From: Cymodocea nodosa
Taxonomy: Eukaryota; Streptophyta; Magnoliopsida; Alismatales; Cymodoceaceae
Length of the DNA: 64,000 nucleotides
Reading direction: 5' to 3'
Assembly: GCA_036874045.1 (NCBI GenBank)
Contig: JAZBRI010000011.1
Location: forward strand, 992,001-1,056,000
The position numbers and the translations under genes are program-made. Positions 36,958 through 48,054 of the stretch are shown here, in pieces (position 1 is the first letter of the stretch; each line of letters opens with the position of its first letter). The notes under the pieces are model-generated. The model did not search any database, was not told where the DNA came from, and saw only the letters and a list, made by a program, of their open reading frames with translations.

Positions 36958-38790
36958 TGTTTAGAATGAAAAAGTGCATATTATTAACGGTTAAATGATG
37001 GTTAATTGCATAATATTTAGCTTATCCTATGAGAATTAAGCCATTATGTTATAATTGCACTATTATATGCTTTAATTAAAGAATCTGCTTAATTTTGGGG
37101 AATTAATGTTAATTTAGTACATTTTTGAACTGTCGGTAAGTTGTAGGCTATGAAATCCTTAAGTATCCGAAAATTCTGATATTTCAGACAGTTATGTTTA
37201 ACATACTGAACATGTATCGGATAGTTATGTTTAAACTACCGAATAGTTATGTTTTAAAAGAATATTTTATTATTTCCTGAAGTACACGTGTCAAAACCAT
37301 AATGCATGACTTTAGTGAACTTTCGACGAGTTATCTATAACTATCTGAAATTGTAGTTGAGCATTAGATAGTTATATGTGTAACTCTCTGAAATCTCCTT
37401 TTATTTATAAAATAGCTGATAACACGTGTCATGTTCTGGAAAAGTGACTTAAGTGGATTTTCGGTGAGTTAGCTGTAACTATCCGAAATGCATCTGAACA
37501 TCGGATAGTTAGACCTATAACTCTCCAAAATGTTTCTTTTATTATTAAATTGCTGATGACACATGTCGAGATCTGGTAGATTTACTTAAGTTATATATCG
37601 GTGAGTTATTTGTAACTATCTGAAATGCATCTAGGCATCGGATAGTTAAGTTTGTAAGTATCCGAAATGCACCTGAGCATTGGATAGTAAAATTTATGCA
37701 TGTGTTGAATTTAAATGCTTTAGTATATCACATGAGATGCACATGTTTAAATCGTTAAGTTAGCATAACTATACGCGTTGAGTTACATGAATACACACTA
37801 AGGTAACGCGTTATGTTAGCGGCTTATTTCTTTATTGCATGTGTTTTATAGTTAAATCAACGAGGTAATTCCATTGAGTTATCTGTAACTCCACGGACTA
37901 TGTATTTTCTAATATACCACTGTAGTAGTTGTAGAAACAGGATAGTTGGAAGGAAAAACCACGATCACACGTATCACGCAGGAATTCACTCATCGAAGGG
38001 AGATGAAATCATCATCGTTGATATGAATGAAGGAAATCCAACCGACCATTCAAGTAGAAGTAGTTACCACTGAAGAAATATAAAAGAAAAAAAGAGAAAA
38101 AGAAGAAAGTGTGTGTGATCGATGGGTATGGCCAGTGTGTACAGAGGAGGAGCACTAAATTTTCTGCAGACAGCGTCGGCAATTCTCTGAAGTACCACAC
38201 CAACCATTATCACCACCACATTATCACCACCACCATAATCACCAACCATCGTAGGTCTGTGAGGATACTTTCCTGATGTCGGGTCAATTCCGAGCCAAAC
38301 ACAGTACTTGACAACCACTGTGAGGAGTGATCGCGTCACGGGAAGGGAAGCCATTTTCACCAAGCACCGACTCATATTTCAAGAGATCATAAAGCTTCTA
38401 GCCTTGGCTTCGGGTTGATGCCTGTATGCTGAAGAGGAGATCATCTTGCAATTCTAGACTCACGATTCTATAGGGAGAGGAGACAGAATTGTAAGTGGTT
38501 TAATTTTTAGTGGTGTAATCACATCGTATGTAGTGACAGAAGTATTTATTGTCGACTGAGATTACTTTACATTTCACCTTTCGCCCATTTCCATGTTCAT
38601 GTTAAAACAAAAATACCAAAAATAACTTATCTATGTTTGTATTTTGTATTTGAGTGTTGTATTGTTTGTGTTGTATCGTGATTAATGTTATCTTTGTCAG
38701 TGTTGTGATTGTTTTATGTTTGTTTTAGTTTTACAGTTTACTGAAATTGGTTCATTCAAAAGACTTAAAGATTTTAATGGTTACTGTTTG
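36958..38790 (+). mobile_element. X2: partial copy of X, opposite in orientation to X1
   Basis: Starts TGTTTAGAATG, the exact reverse complement of the end of X1, and matches X1 backwards to about 21108, where element D's LTR interrupts it. X2 keeps 37740-37910, the part that family I LTR sequence replaces in X1. The region 38030-38560 is less AT-rich than its surroundings. The minus-strand ORFs there (38012-38203, 38064-38375) overlap and show no domain. The other end of X2 was not found after element D. Confidence 0.72.
37283..37690 (+). repeat. Three tandem units of about 136 bp in X2
   Basis: Units at about 37283-37424, 37425-37560 and 37561-37690. Each has an ACACGTGTC-like start, a GACTTAAGTG, TCGGTGAGTTA, AACTATCCGAAATGCATCTGA, CATCGGATAGTTA series and a TAACTCTCC element. 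X1 (about 22396-22510) and the spacer of A (about 3640-3780) have one unit. Confidence 0.82.
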
Positions 38791-40452
38791 TGTTGAGTAT
38801 TTTTGTTTTGATGATGTGTGTTGAATGAAAATAATCATATTTGCTCAATTACTATTGCTTGTGAAAAGAAATTAAAATCATCAATTTATACAGAAAAAGC
38901 TTACTGATATAAATACTTGTTTGTATTGGATCTGAAGTTAATAACTAGTCGTTTCGTTGCATTAATTTCTCATTTAGCTAAACGTTAAGTTAATGTGTGT
39001 TTTTATTGAAAAGCATGATATGTTTTAAAGTTATATCTTCTGTATCATGAATAGTGCACATTTACACAACTCATTAAGTTAGAGTTTTCTTCGTATAGAG
39101 GACACGTGAGAACTCGTTAAGTTAGAGGCTTAAAGGTTAAAATAGATCACGTGATAGCTCGTTAGGTTTGTGAGTAAAAGAAGTGACGAACTCGTTAAGT
39201 TAGTGTTATACACATGGTGAAATTATAAGTTACGAATGTTGTATTGTATCACGTGAGGTGCACATGTTTAACTCGTTAAGTTAACATAACTAAACGTGTT
39301 GAGTTGCTATATTGAACACTAAGGCAATGTGTTAGGTAAGTATTATAAACTTAAGTTGTTATTTTTGCACATGGTAAAATTCTTATTATAAAAATATTTG
39401 TTTATTACTGAATCAATGAGTTAAAGAGTTTTTCGGTGACTTACATCCATAACTATCCGAAACTTAAACTGTTTTCAGTGAGTTATCGTTTAACCTTCCA
39501 AAAGAAAGGCTAAGTTGGTTCGTTGAGTTAGCATAACACCACAGACTTAGTTCATTGAGTTAGCTACAATACTTGTCACATGAAATGGCACATGAGGAAC
39601 TCGTTAAGTTAGAAACGTTAAGTTATATATATATACTTGTGTTACTCGTTTAGTTAACATTAAAGTAACGACTTCTTATTACACTGATGAAAAATTTTTG
39701 GACGAGAAAGTTTATTTTGTAGGAAATTTTTTAGAGATCCAGGACTAATGATTAAAGAAAATTTAAAATATAAACATGGGTTAGAACGTGTGTGTTTCGA
39801 TGAAGGAAAAAGAAAAGACGTGGAGAAGTGGAAAACTGGTAGTGGTTAAACGTGAAGGATATGCATGAAATGAAGATACAATATAAAAGGCATAGAATTC
39901 TCGTTGTTCAAACTATCATTGCACACAAAACGAAAATCTTTTCAAGGATCAAACTATCCCTGCACACCAAAAGAAAAATCTTTTTCAGTCATCAAAAACA
40001 CCTCTTTGGGAAAAATCTCTCAAGTGGAAGAAAATTTAGTGAAGCAGAAAAAGGTATTATTTATGTCACTGAAGATTTGAAGTATTAGAAGAAAGCAAAT
40101 TTGGTGAAGCATAAAAAGACAAGATATTCGTCACTAAAGAATTGCTAAAGAAGAAAGAAGAAGAAGAAGAAGAAAGATCTCAAACAGGGAGAAATGTTTT
40201 AAATTCCGTAAATTAGTTTTCCTTGTTTGTAGTTATGAAATTGTTTAAATGATACATGGTATCGAAATATAATTGCATCTACAATTTCTGAGGAGAATTA
40301 AATTGTATATTGTAATTGAAACCTTGAATAAAAATGATTTTATGAAAACAATGTCTCGACTTGTTTTTGAGTTTTAAAGTTTTAATTATATTTCAGAAAA
40401 TATTAAAAATACACAATTCACACCCCCTCTTGTGTAGCCATACGATCCTACA
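38791..40452 (+). repeat. 5' LTR of element D (family II)
   Basis: 1662 bp, TGTTGAGTATTTTTGTTTTG...GATCCTACA. The family's AACTCGTTAAGTTA motifs lie between 38990 and 39650. A GAA-rich stretch lies at about 40145-40180. The ORF at 39852-40088 is LTR sequence also seen, in part, in the solo LTR at 33176-33453. Confidence 0.92.
39882..39890 (+). promoter_or_regulatory. Candidate TATA box in family II LTR
   Basis: TATAAAAGG followed by CATAGAATTCTCG. The same block is kept in the other family II LTRs (18131-18139 and 33433-33441 on the minus strand, and with one change at about 8575-8583), which supports a core-promoter role. The transcription start is not known. Confidence 0.6.
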
Positions 40453-40454
40453 AG

Positions 40455-40466
40455 TGGTATTAGAGC
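40455..40466 (+). promoter_or_regulatory. Primer-binding site of element D
   Basis: TGGTATTAGAGC, one change from the initiator-Met tRNA complement, two bases inside the 5' LTR. Confidence 0.88.
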
Positions 40467-40651
40467 TTTGTTAATAATCTTTGATATAAAATCAATACCA
40501 ACTTATTAAATATCATTGCTTATTCTACCTTCCTTGTTTTTAAACAAACATTAATATCTGAGTATACGTTTAACTTCCTTGATTTAAGGCTCAAGTTGTT
40601 TTAAAGTTTTAGATTGTTTGAAATCAAATAGGTTGAAAAATCTAAGGTAAT

Positions 40652-42905
40652 ATGGCTACTGGAAATGGTAATTTTTCTTTATATGAAGGCCAAAATCTTA
40701 ATCGTCCTCCTTTATTTGATGGAATACATTTTGAATATTGGAAATATAGGATGACTATTTTTCTTCAAAGTATAGATCATAAGTTGTGGTTCATGATTTC
40801 GAAACCATATACTCCGTTAACTACTCCTTATAATACTTGGACAATTACTGAAAAAGAAAATGAAACTCTGAATGCTAAGGGCATAAATATTTTATTTTGT
40901 GCATTGAGTTATGAAGAGTTCAATAAAGTGTCGACATATAAATCTGCTTATGAGGTGTGGCATGTATTAGAAGTTTTACATGAAGGTACTTCTCAAGTTA
41001 AAGAGACTAAAATAAACATGTTGTTTCATAAGTATGAACTCTTTAAGATGCATGAAGACGAAAGTATTTCTAAGATGTTTTCCAGATTTCTTGATATCAT
41101 AAACTCTTTAAAATGTTTAGGAAATAGTTTCGAACAGAAGGATTTGGTGAAGAAAATTCTCAGATCTCTAAGTTCTAAATGGTCTCAGAAAGTAACATCA
41201 ATTGAGGAATCACGAGATTTAAATGTTTATACTATGAATGAACTTATAGGAAATTTAACAGCTTATGAAGTTCAATTAAATGAATCATTGAGTCACAACA
41301 AACTAAAAATGAAGAAAGAAATAGCCTTCGAAATTAATTCAGATTCTGATATATCTACTGATTTTGATGAGGATTTGATTTTGCTGACTAGGAAATTCAA
41401 GAAAGCATGGAAAGCTAGGAAACATCAAAGGAACAAAAATGATAAACCCTCAACCTCAAAATCACTAAATGACAAGAATTCTTCATCCAGAAAGTATGTA
41501 TGTTACAATTGTAAGAAACCTGGACATCTTTCTCTAGGTTGTCCTATGAGGATAAATGAAAAGCAAAGTAGGACAAATCAGAAGAAGACGGCTCAGAAAA
41601 CTCAGAAAAAGTTTTACAAGAAAAAGGCTTTGAAGGTAACTTGGGATGACACGTCTAAAGAGTCTGAATCTGAGGAATTATCATCAAAATCTTTACATTC
41701 AGAAGGAGAACAAGAGTTAGAAGACGTTGCTCATGTGTACTTCATGGTAGATGAGTCTGAGGTAATATCTGATCTTGAAAGTCATTCAGATTTCAACTTT
41801 GATGAATTATTATGTGCTTATCATGCATTATTACAAAAACTTAAAGTATGTAAACTGGAAAATAAGAATATTAGAAAATCTTCATCCATTATGGAAAAAG
41901 AAAATTGTTTCCTGTCTACTACTTTAGAAAAGTTTAAATGTGATAATGAAAATCATGCTAGAGATTTGCAAAAGTTTAGATTTAATGAATGTATCTTGCA
42001 TGAACAAATATAAAATATAAATGCTGAAAAATTAAAGATAGAATCTGAAATTGAAATGTTGATAAACAATATAAATGAACTTGAATTAGAGATAGATAAA
42101 TTAAAACTGAGAGAGCAAGATTTAAATTCTACCATTGAGAAATGGAATTTAAGTCAAACTAAGTTAGACAAACTAACTAGTACCCCTACGGTGTCTTATA
42201 AATTTGGCTTAGGATTTGATTATCCTGAATATCCTAAATCTCAAGCCAATAAAGAATTTATTAATTGTAGTTCAAGTAAATCTAAGACTAAAATTTCTTT
42301 TATTATGAAACAAGGTAATAAATATGTAGAAGTAGGAACTTCAACGGATGAATCATGTGGTAATAATATAAATCAATGTGATTTGTCAAATTGTACTTCT
42401 AGCATGACTATTAATGTTTCTAAAAATCTTGTTTCTTGTTTTGGAAATTTAGTTTCTAATGTTTCTAAAATTTCAGACAATTGTAGTAAACTGAAAATTC
42501 AGAAACCTGAGCATGTAATTCAATACACTGGTATTAGACCAATTACTCATTCTACATGTGATAAAACCAAAAATTTTTGTGTAGAAAAAGATTTTGTATG
42601 TACGGAAAATGTTAATACAAGTACAAAATCTTGGTATGTACTTAAATGTATGAGCATGACCAAAATAAATTCACATCTGATAAAAATCTATTTGGTCTTG
42701 ATTATACTACATCTGAAAACAAAAAGAATGATTGTAAAAACAATAATGCTATTGTGAGTATGAAGCTAATGATAAATCAATAGTACTTACAACTAATAAG
42801 AATATAAATGATAATGTTAAACTATTTTTAAACAAAAAGAAGAAATATGCGTTTAATGAACTTGGTCCCCAACAACATTGGGTACCAAGAAAAAGTTTTT
42901 CTTAA
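40652..42905 (+). pseudogene. gag of element D (most intact gag)
   Basis: The start MATGNGNFSLYEGQ is the first ATG after the leader. The first 453 codons are open. The capsid-like domain spans roughly residues 20-210 (KLWFMISKPYTPL, TSQVKETKINMLFHKYELF, MNELIGNLTAYEVQL). The CCHC knuckle CYNCKKPGHLSLGC is at about residues 285-300. A Lys-rich and then acidic Ser/Glu-rich stretch follows (about 310-375), then coiled-coil-like helices. A TAA at 42011 is followed by 233 more codons in frame (42056-42757), a four-base deletion near 42645, and the conserved HWVPRKSFS end with TAA at 42903-42905. Gag forms the particle that packages element RNA. The long C-terminal tail is typical of Sirevirus. 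Confidence 0.92.
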
Positions 42906-43964
42906 TTTGTGTTGCAAGAGGAAACAACATCAAAATAGATCTTGGACAGTGGAGCGTCAAGTCACATGACCGAACAAAAAAGTCTATTACAAAATTTTAC
43001 AAATACCATGAAAGGAAGTGTAACATTTGGAAATAAAAGCAAAGATAAAATCATAGGTATGGGCAATGTTCAAATAACTCCTACTTGTGTTATTTCGAAT
43101 GTACTATATGTAGAAAACATAGGATTTAGTTTGCTGAGTGTCATAAAAGATAAAGGTATATTTTTAAATCAGGAAAAATATGCAGATGAAATGCTTAAGA
43201 AATTTAATTTTAATGATACAAGGATTCGAGGAACTCCTATGAGTACTACTTTAAAGTTAGATATTGATGACATAGGAAAATCTATAGATCAAAGAAAATA
43301 TAGAAGTACGATTGGTTCTTTACTTTATTTGACTGCTAGTAGACCTAATATTATGTTTGTTGTATGTGTTTGTGCTAGATTTCAATCTAATTCTGAAGAA
43401 TCACACTTAATTGCAATTAAAAGAATATTTAGATATATACAAGGAACTAAAAATTTCAGACTGTATTATTCTAAGGATAGTTCAATAGATCTTATAGGAT
43501 ATACTGATACTGATTATATAGGATCTAAATCTGATAGAAAGAGTACCAGTGGCACATGTCAATTATTGGAAAATAATTTGGTGTCATGGTTTAGTAAAAA
43601 GTAAAAATGTGTAGCACTTTCTACTACAAAAGCTGAATATGTTGTTGCTGCATTGTGTTGCACTCAAATTCTATGGATAAGGAAAACTTTAGAAGATTTT
43701 GGATTATCTTATGATACAACTGAGATTTATTGTGATAGTAGTTCTGCAATAAATCTTTCCAAAAATCCTGTATTACATTCAAGAGCAAAGCATATAGAGG
43801 TTAGACATCATTTTCTAAGAGATAACGTAATCAAAGGAAAAATTAAATTAGAATTTGTGCCTAGTAAAAATCAATTAGCTGATATATTTACAAAACCTCT
43901 AGACGAAAATATATTCTACAACATTAGATTAAATTTAAGTATTTGTAGGCTATGTGATGTGTAA
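42906..43964 (+). pseudogene. pol remnant of element D: protease fused in frame to RT end/RNase H
   Basis: Reads from a TAG just before LDSGASSHMTEQ (the usual Trp is lost) through GSVTFGNKSKDKIIGMGN and LLSVIK. It then passes directly into DKGIFLNQEKYADEMLKKFN, which belongs to the end of RT. Integrase and the RT catalytic core are absent. The join lies just after CATAAAA near 43148 and keeps the frame, so 42942-43604 is a 220-codon open protease-RT-end fusion. A TAA at 43602 interrupts RNase H, which resumes at 43653 and ends CRLCDV, TAA 43962. The RNase H block has GYTDTDYIGSKSDRKSTSGT and SRAKHIEVRHHFLRD. Its own breakpoint differs from that of B by about 40 bases on the left side. Confidence 0.92.
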
Positions 43965-45540
43965 AATGCTTAAACTCCACATAAAAAGATAAATATTATT
44001 GATGATGTTGTTCACCTCATGGATATTATATACTTATTATAAATATCTAAAGTAATATCTAAACTGCTGCTTAAGATACTATGTATTTATTGTAAAATCA
44101 TAGTAGTATCTTATTGATTTTAAGTACTTTATCAATTTTAATGGTTTTTACGATTTTAAGTGGAAGTATAAATGAAAAACATTAAATACTTCTAACATTT
44201 TGAAATTTTGATTAAATGTTTTCTTTGAATCAAGGAAAATGCATATGATCATGCGTAAATTTGACTTAATTGATTAAACTTGTAGAATAAGTTATATGTA
44301 ACTTATCTTAAACTGTTAATCAAAAGTATAAGCTTATTGAAACTGATTCATATTCTCAGTACAATCATAGAAGTAAAAATTGTATGAGATTTGTGTTTTA
44401 TTGCATCTGTATTAATGGAATACATATATACTGTGCTTAAAATGAAAAGTGCTTACAAAGTGAAAATCTTTGAGAGTTTATTGATCAGTTTGATCACGAG
44501 CCTTTTGTACTTGAGCAGATAGATATGTAAGGATTGTTGTCCTAAAAAAGGATTCTTTAAATCTGGCAACCTAAGGTCCTGATCAGATCTGGGATTGTTG
44601 ATTGAAAGCTCATTACACGGGTACATTAGAAAGCTCTTGTATGATTCAAGCTTTTCAAACTTACTTTTAAAGAAAATTATCAATATTTACTGTTTTGAAA
44701 AGAAAAAGTTGTTTCATTAATTACAGATATCTTTGAATCACATATAGTTTATACCAATATGACTACTGATTTATTGAATCAACATTAGTACTTTTGAAAA
44801 CGTTTATTTGAGATACATTCTTTTGTTCTCCATGAATTAATCACATTAAGTTCAAAGTTGTGTTTTGATTCATATACAGTAAGAATTGATTCTAGAAATC
44901 ATTTTTGATGATGTTAGGATAACGGAAGTCTTTGAAAAGAAAATTTAAAAGTATAGTTATACTTAACATCTATTGTCACTACAAGTATATTTTGTATTTT
45001 CATTGAATATATTTGAAGTATATTTGTAGGGGGAGGATTAACAATGTCGAAAATAGATTAATATAATTTAGAATACAAATCTTAGTTAATCTGAATTAAT
45101 GTCCTCTTAAAATCTTGATGAAATAATTTAAAAAGACATAGATTTAAAGGACAAAATGTTCAAATAGTTTACAATGTTCTCAAGATAATGTTAAGTTTAG
45201 CATGTGTGTTGTTTTCGGAACGTTTCAGTTGGAAGCATCCGAAAATTGTTTTAAGTGTACTAATTGGAAGTTATGTTAGATAAGGTAATGTGTAAAACTG
45301 CCTCTAGACAGCGTTTTACTCGTTAGGTTAGTTAATTCAACGAGTTATACTTGAATATTTTGGGTACCTTGATTAAATAAACTTTATTCAATATTTATTT
45401 AATTTCTAAACTCGACTTCTCTTCATGTTGAGTTATACGCCTAAAAATCCTATTTAAACAGTTATTACACAGGCACTTAGGTTATTTGTAAACTTTGTCA
45501 AGAAAATCTTTCCCGCTTGTTGTTGTTATAACCTGCGACG
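43965..45540 (+). other. Spacer between pol and ORF3 of element D
   Basis: Non-coding and alignable with the spacers of B and F. A purine tract, TGTAGGGGGAGGATTA, lies at 45025-45040. A CTCGTTAGGTTAGTTAATTC group lies near 45320. A conserved AACCTGCGACG precedes the ORF3 ATG. Nothing else is recognisable. Confidence 0.78.
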
Positions 45541-47802
45541 ATGGTCTCTAAGTTCTACAAAGGTCGTGGCAGAGGAAAAGGCAAAAGCAAAAGAGATGCA
45601 AAAGGAAAAGAAATAGAAAATGATGAAGTTCCACGTACTTGGTTCAAGAAAATATTTTGAGTGGACAAAAGGTTAGCAGAAATATATAGTGAATATTTCT
45701 TTCCTGAAGGTATACTGAATGAAGTTAGACAAGAACTTTAAAATACTGATGCAAATATTACATACATGGGTATTCGTAGTGAATTTGATAGAGAATACAG
45801 AATGAAGTGTGTTGAAATTGCATTTTTGGAATAGTATGCAAAATATTTGGAAAAAGGTGTAGGTTCATCAAATAGAACTCCTCAAACTCCTATAAATGGT
45901 ACAAGACTACATTCATTTGAGGAAGTGCATGAATCAGCAATCCCTACCCCTTTATATTCAAAACAAGTAGAATCAAATATTGCTGTAGATCATAGAAAAG
46001 TTGAAGTTCTTCGAAAGGCAGTTGCAATAGAAAGTGCCCTTGAAGAAATAAAGTAGAAAACTTTTATGAAGCAATTTGAAAAGAAAATAGCAATACTTGA
46101 AGAGGAGAAACAGAAATATTATAGTAGAAGGAAAGTCAGAAAATTTATGTCTAAGGAAACAAAATCTGTTAAAAAGGAAAATCAGATGAAAATTTATTTC
46201 CAAGGGACAATGTATGTCTAGACATTGTACCTTATTGTGCATCTGATAAACTCATCAGTTCCGAATACACTAAAACTGATGAAGATAATGAGACTTTATT
46301 TTCCCTTGCTAGAAAGCTTGAGAAGAAATACAAGTCAAATATGAGCTCAAGTTTTTCTATTAGTACAAGTCCTGATGATGTAGAAATTGACAAATCAAAG
46401 CATCAGGCACCTGACATTGAACAAGTTATTGCAGATATAATTGACAATGTTGAAGTAGTAACTAGTTCACATGCTGAATTGTCTAGAGTAGCAGATATTG
46501 AAAATGTTAAGACTCCATAAGAGCTAAAAGTTAACCAATCTTCTACAGAATCTATAGAAGCAGAGTCTAAGAATTCACAGCATGATTCAATGGAATTATC
46601 TGTTGAACAAAATGAACAATTACAGACAGATACATTGGTTATAGAATTTATGGAAAAATTGAACTCTAGAGATTCTATAGAGACTGAACAGATGAATGTT
46701 GAGCATATTGACAATGTTCCTAACACTATTGAAGTTGAAGAATCAAGCTTACTTGAGCAGCTTCAAGATAATATTTTGGAAGAGGAACAACATGACATTC
46801 ATTTTGAAGAAGAGGTTCCTGAAGATGAATTAAACTCTGAATCACGGCTTCAGGTATCACCTTCTTTGTGTACAATATTAAAAATTCAAGGTAATGCAAT
46901 TCATTTTAGATCTGAAGAAGCATTATAGAAATACAATAATCTGATTATATGTTAGATTCTGCATGCTCGTCCAATAAAATTTAGAAATTTGATGGAAATA
47001 AGAGATCTGTTTGAGTTTCAAGGTCTCATTAAATTCTTGCCAGGAGGAATGAAATAGAAGCAATACACAGAGCTTATTGTAGCTTTTTATAGCAATCTGG
47101 TCAAGAATGGAAATTTTCTGAAAACTCAAATAAATGAACAGGAGTTTATATTGTCTCCTGAGTTAATTTTTGAAGTTATAGGATTGAAGAATGAAGGTGT
47201 TGTTGTTACAAACAGATTTGACATGATAAGACAACTGGAATGGAACATTCAGTCTTTATCAAAAATTCCAGATATATATTCTGAAATGAGATTAATGGAA
47301 ATTCTGAATGTAGAGGTAAGCTTTATTACAAATATATTGCATGCAAATTTATTTCAAAGAGTTGGACACAATTTGGAAGTCAACAGAAGCTGTTTATATG
47401 CAACTTATGGCCTGTTGGATAGAATTCAAATAAATTGGTTTGATGTTTTTATGTATCAACTACAGCATATGAGTTCAGAGTTATTTTATGGTGATGCTAT
47501 ATGTAGAATCATTGCAAGCCAATTGACTTTATCCGACTGGCCCTTTGAAACTAAGGGCATGAGAGCATTTAGTGTCAAAGATTTGTAAAAAATTCCAGGC
47601 CATGCATAAACCTCAACGACAACAACAACCTGATACAGACCATATACAACAACAACAACAAAGTTATTCAGTTCAAGCAGAACAGCAAACCCAGCTACCT
47701 CCTAACTTCGATGTAGTGTTTAACGACATCAGAAATGATATTAGGCATTTAGGAGATAAAATATGTAATGCTATAAGTGATATACTTAGGAGGGGTCGAT
47801 AA
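45541..47802 (+). pseudogene. ORF3 (env-like) of element D
   Basis: The start MVSKFYKGRG has a basic leader (RGRGKGKSKRDAKGKE) and is the same ATG as in F. EVPRTWFKKI, YMGIRSEFDREYRMKC and AKYLEKGVGSSNRTPQTP follow, then the acidic middle (DNILEEEQHDIHFEEEVPED, about 46780-46820). The C-terminal domain spans 46965-47580 (DLFEFQGLIKFLPGG, NEGVVVTNRFDMIRQLEWN, LFQRVGHNLEVNRSCLYATY). The Gln-rich linker and the DIRNDIRHLGDKICNAI helix end at LRRGR, TAA 47800. Stops occur at 45658, 45739, 45832, 46055, 46518, 46926, 46953 and 47057; frameshifts near 46165 and 47585. The role is unknown. Position and lineage suggest the env-like ORF of Sirevirus, but no signal peptide or fusion segment is visible. 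Confidence 0.85.
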
Positions 47803-48054
47803 CTGTTTTTGTTTGTTTCTGAATACAAAATGTAATGTTTGTATTACTTGTTTGATTCATTGAACAATACATTTTTCTGTAAATGTGTTCAATTATTATT
47901 GTTGTTTACAGAAAGAGTTGTTGTAATTCTCTTATATATATATATATTCTCTGTAATTATCTTTTTGATTAATGACTAAAAGGGGGAGAAATATTATAAA
48001 AAGATGATTATGATCTTAATTGCATATATATATTATAAAAGGAGATGCTATTTA
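47803..48054 (+). promoter_or_regulatory. 3' untranslated part and polypurine tract of D
   Basis: One AAAAGGGGGAGAA tract at 47978-47990 and a weak AAAAGGAGATG at about 48036-48047. Both match F (59576-59588 and about 59520 on the minus strand). The LTR-proximal tract and the 3' LTR are missing, so the sequence stops about 250 bases short of the expected LTR. Confidence 0.8.

Larger units (their letters stand above)
38791..48054 (+). mobile_element. Element D: family II element with gutted pol
   Basis: 5' LTR, primer-binding site, gag, protease-RNase H fusion, spacer, ORF3 and one clear polypurine tract on the plus strand, inserted in X2. The 3' LTR is missing; at about 48054 the 3' untranslated part runs straight into a second gag. 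Apart from that it has the same architecture as B. Confidence 0.9.

Noticed and set aside
38012-38375. Two overlapping minus-strand ORFs in X2, and the related 21826-22023 in X1
   Set aside because: They share a short peptide because X1 and X2 are homologous, but the frame is broken in X1 and no domain is visible.
39852-40088. Short basic ORF in the 5' LTR of D, with relatives at 33176-33453
   Set aside because: Lies within LTR sequence after the candidate TATA box and repeats a short segment; the frames differ between copies, so a conserved protein is unlikely.
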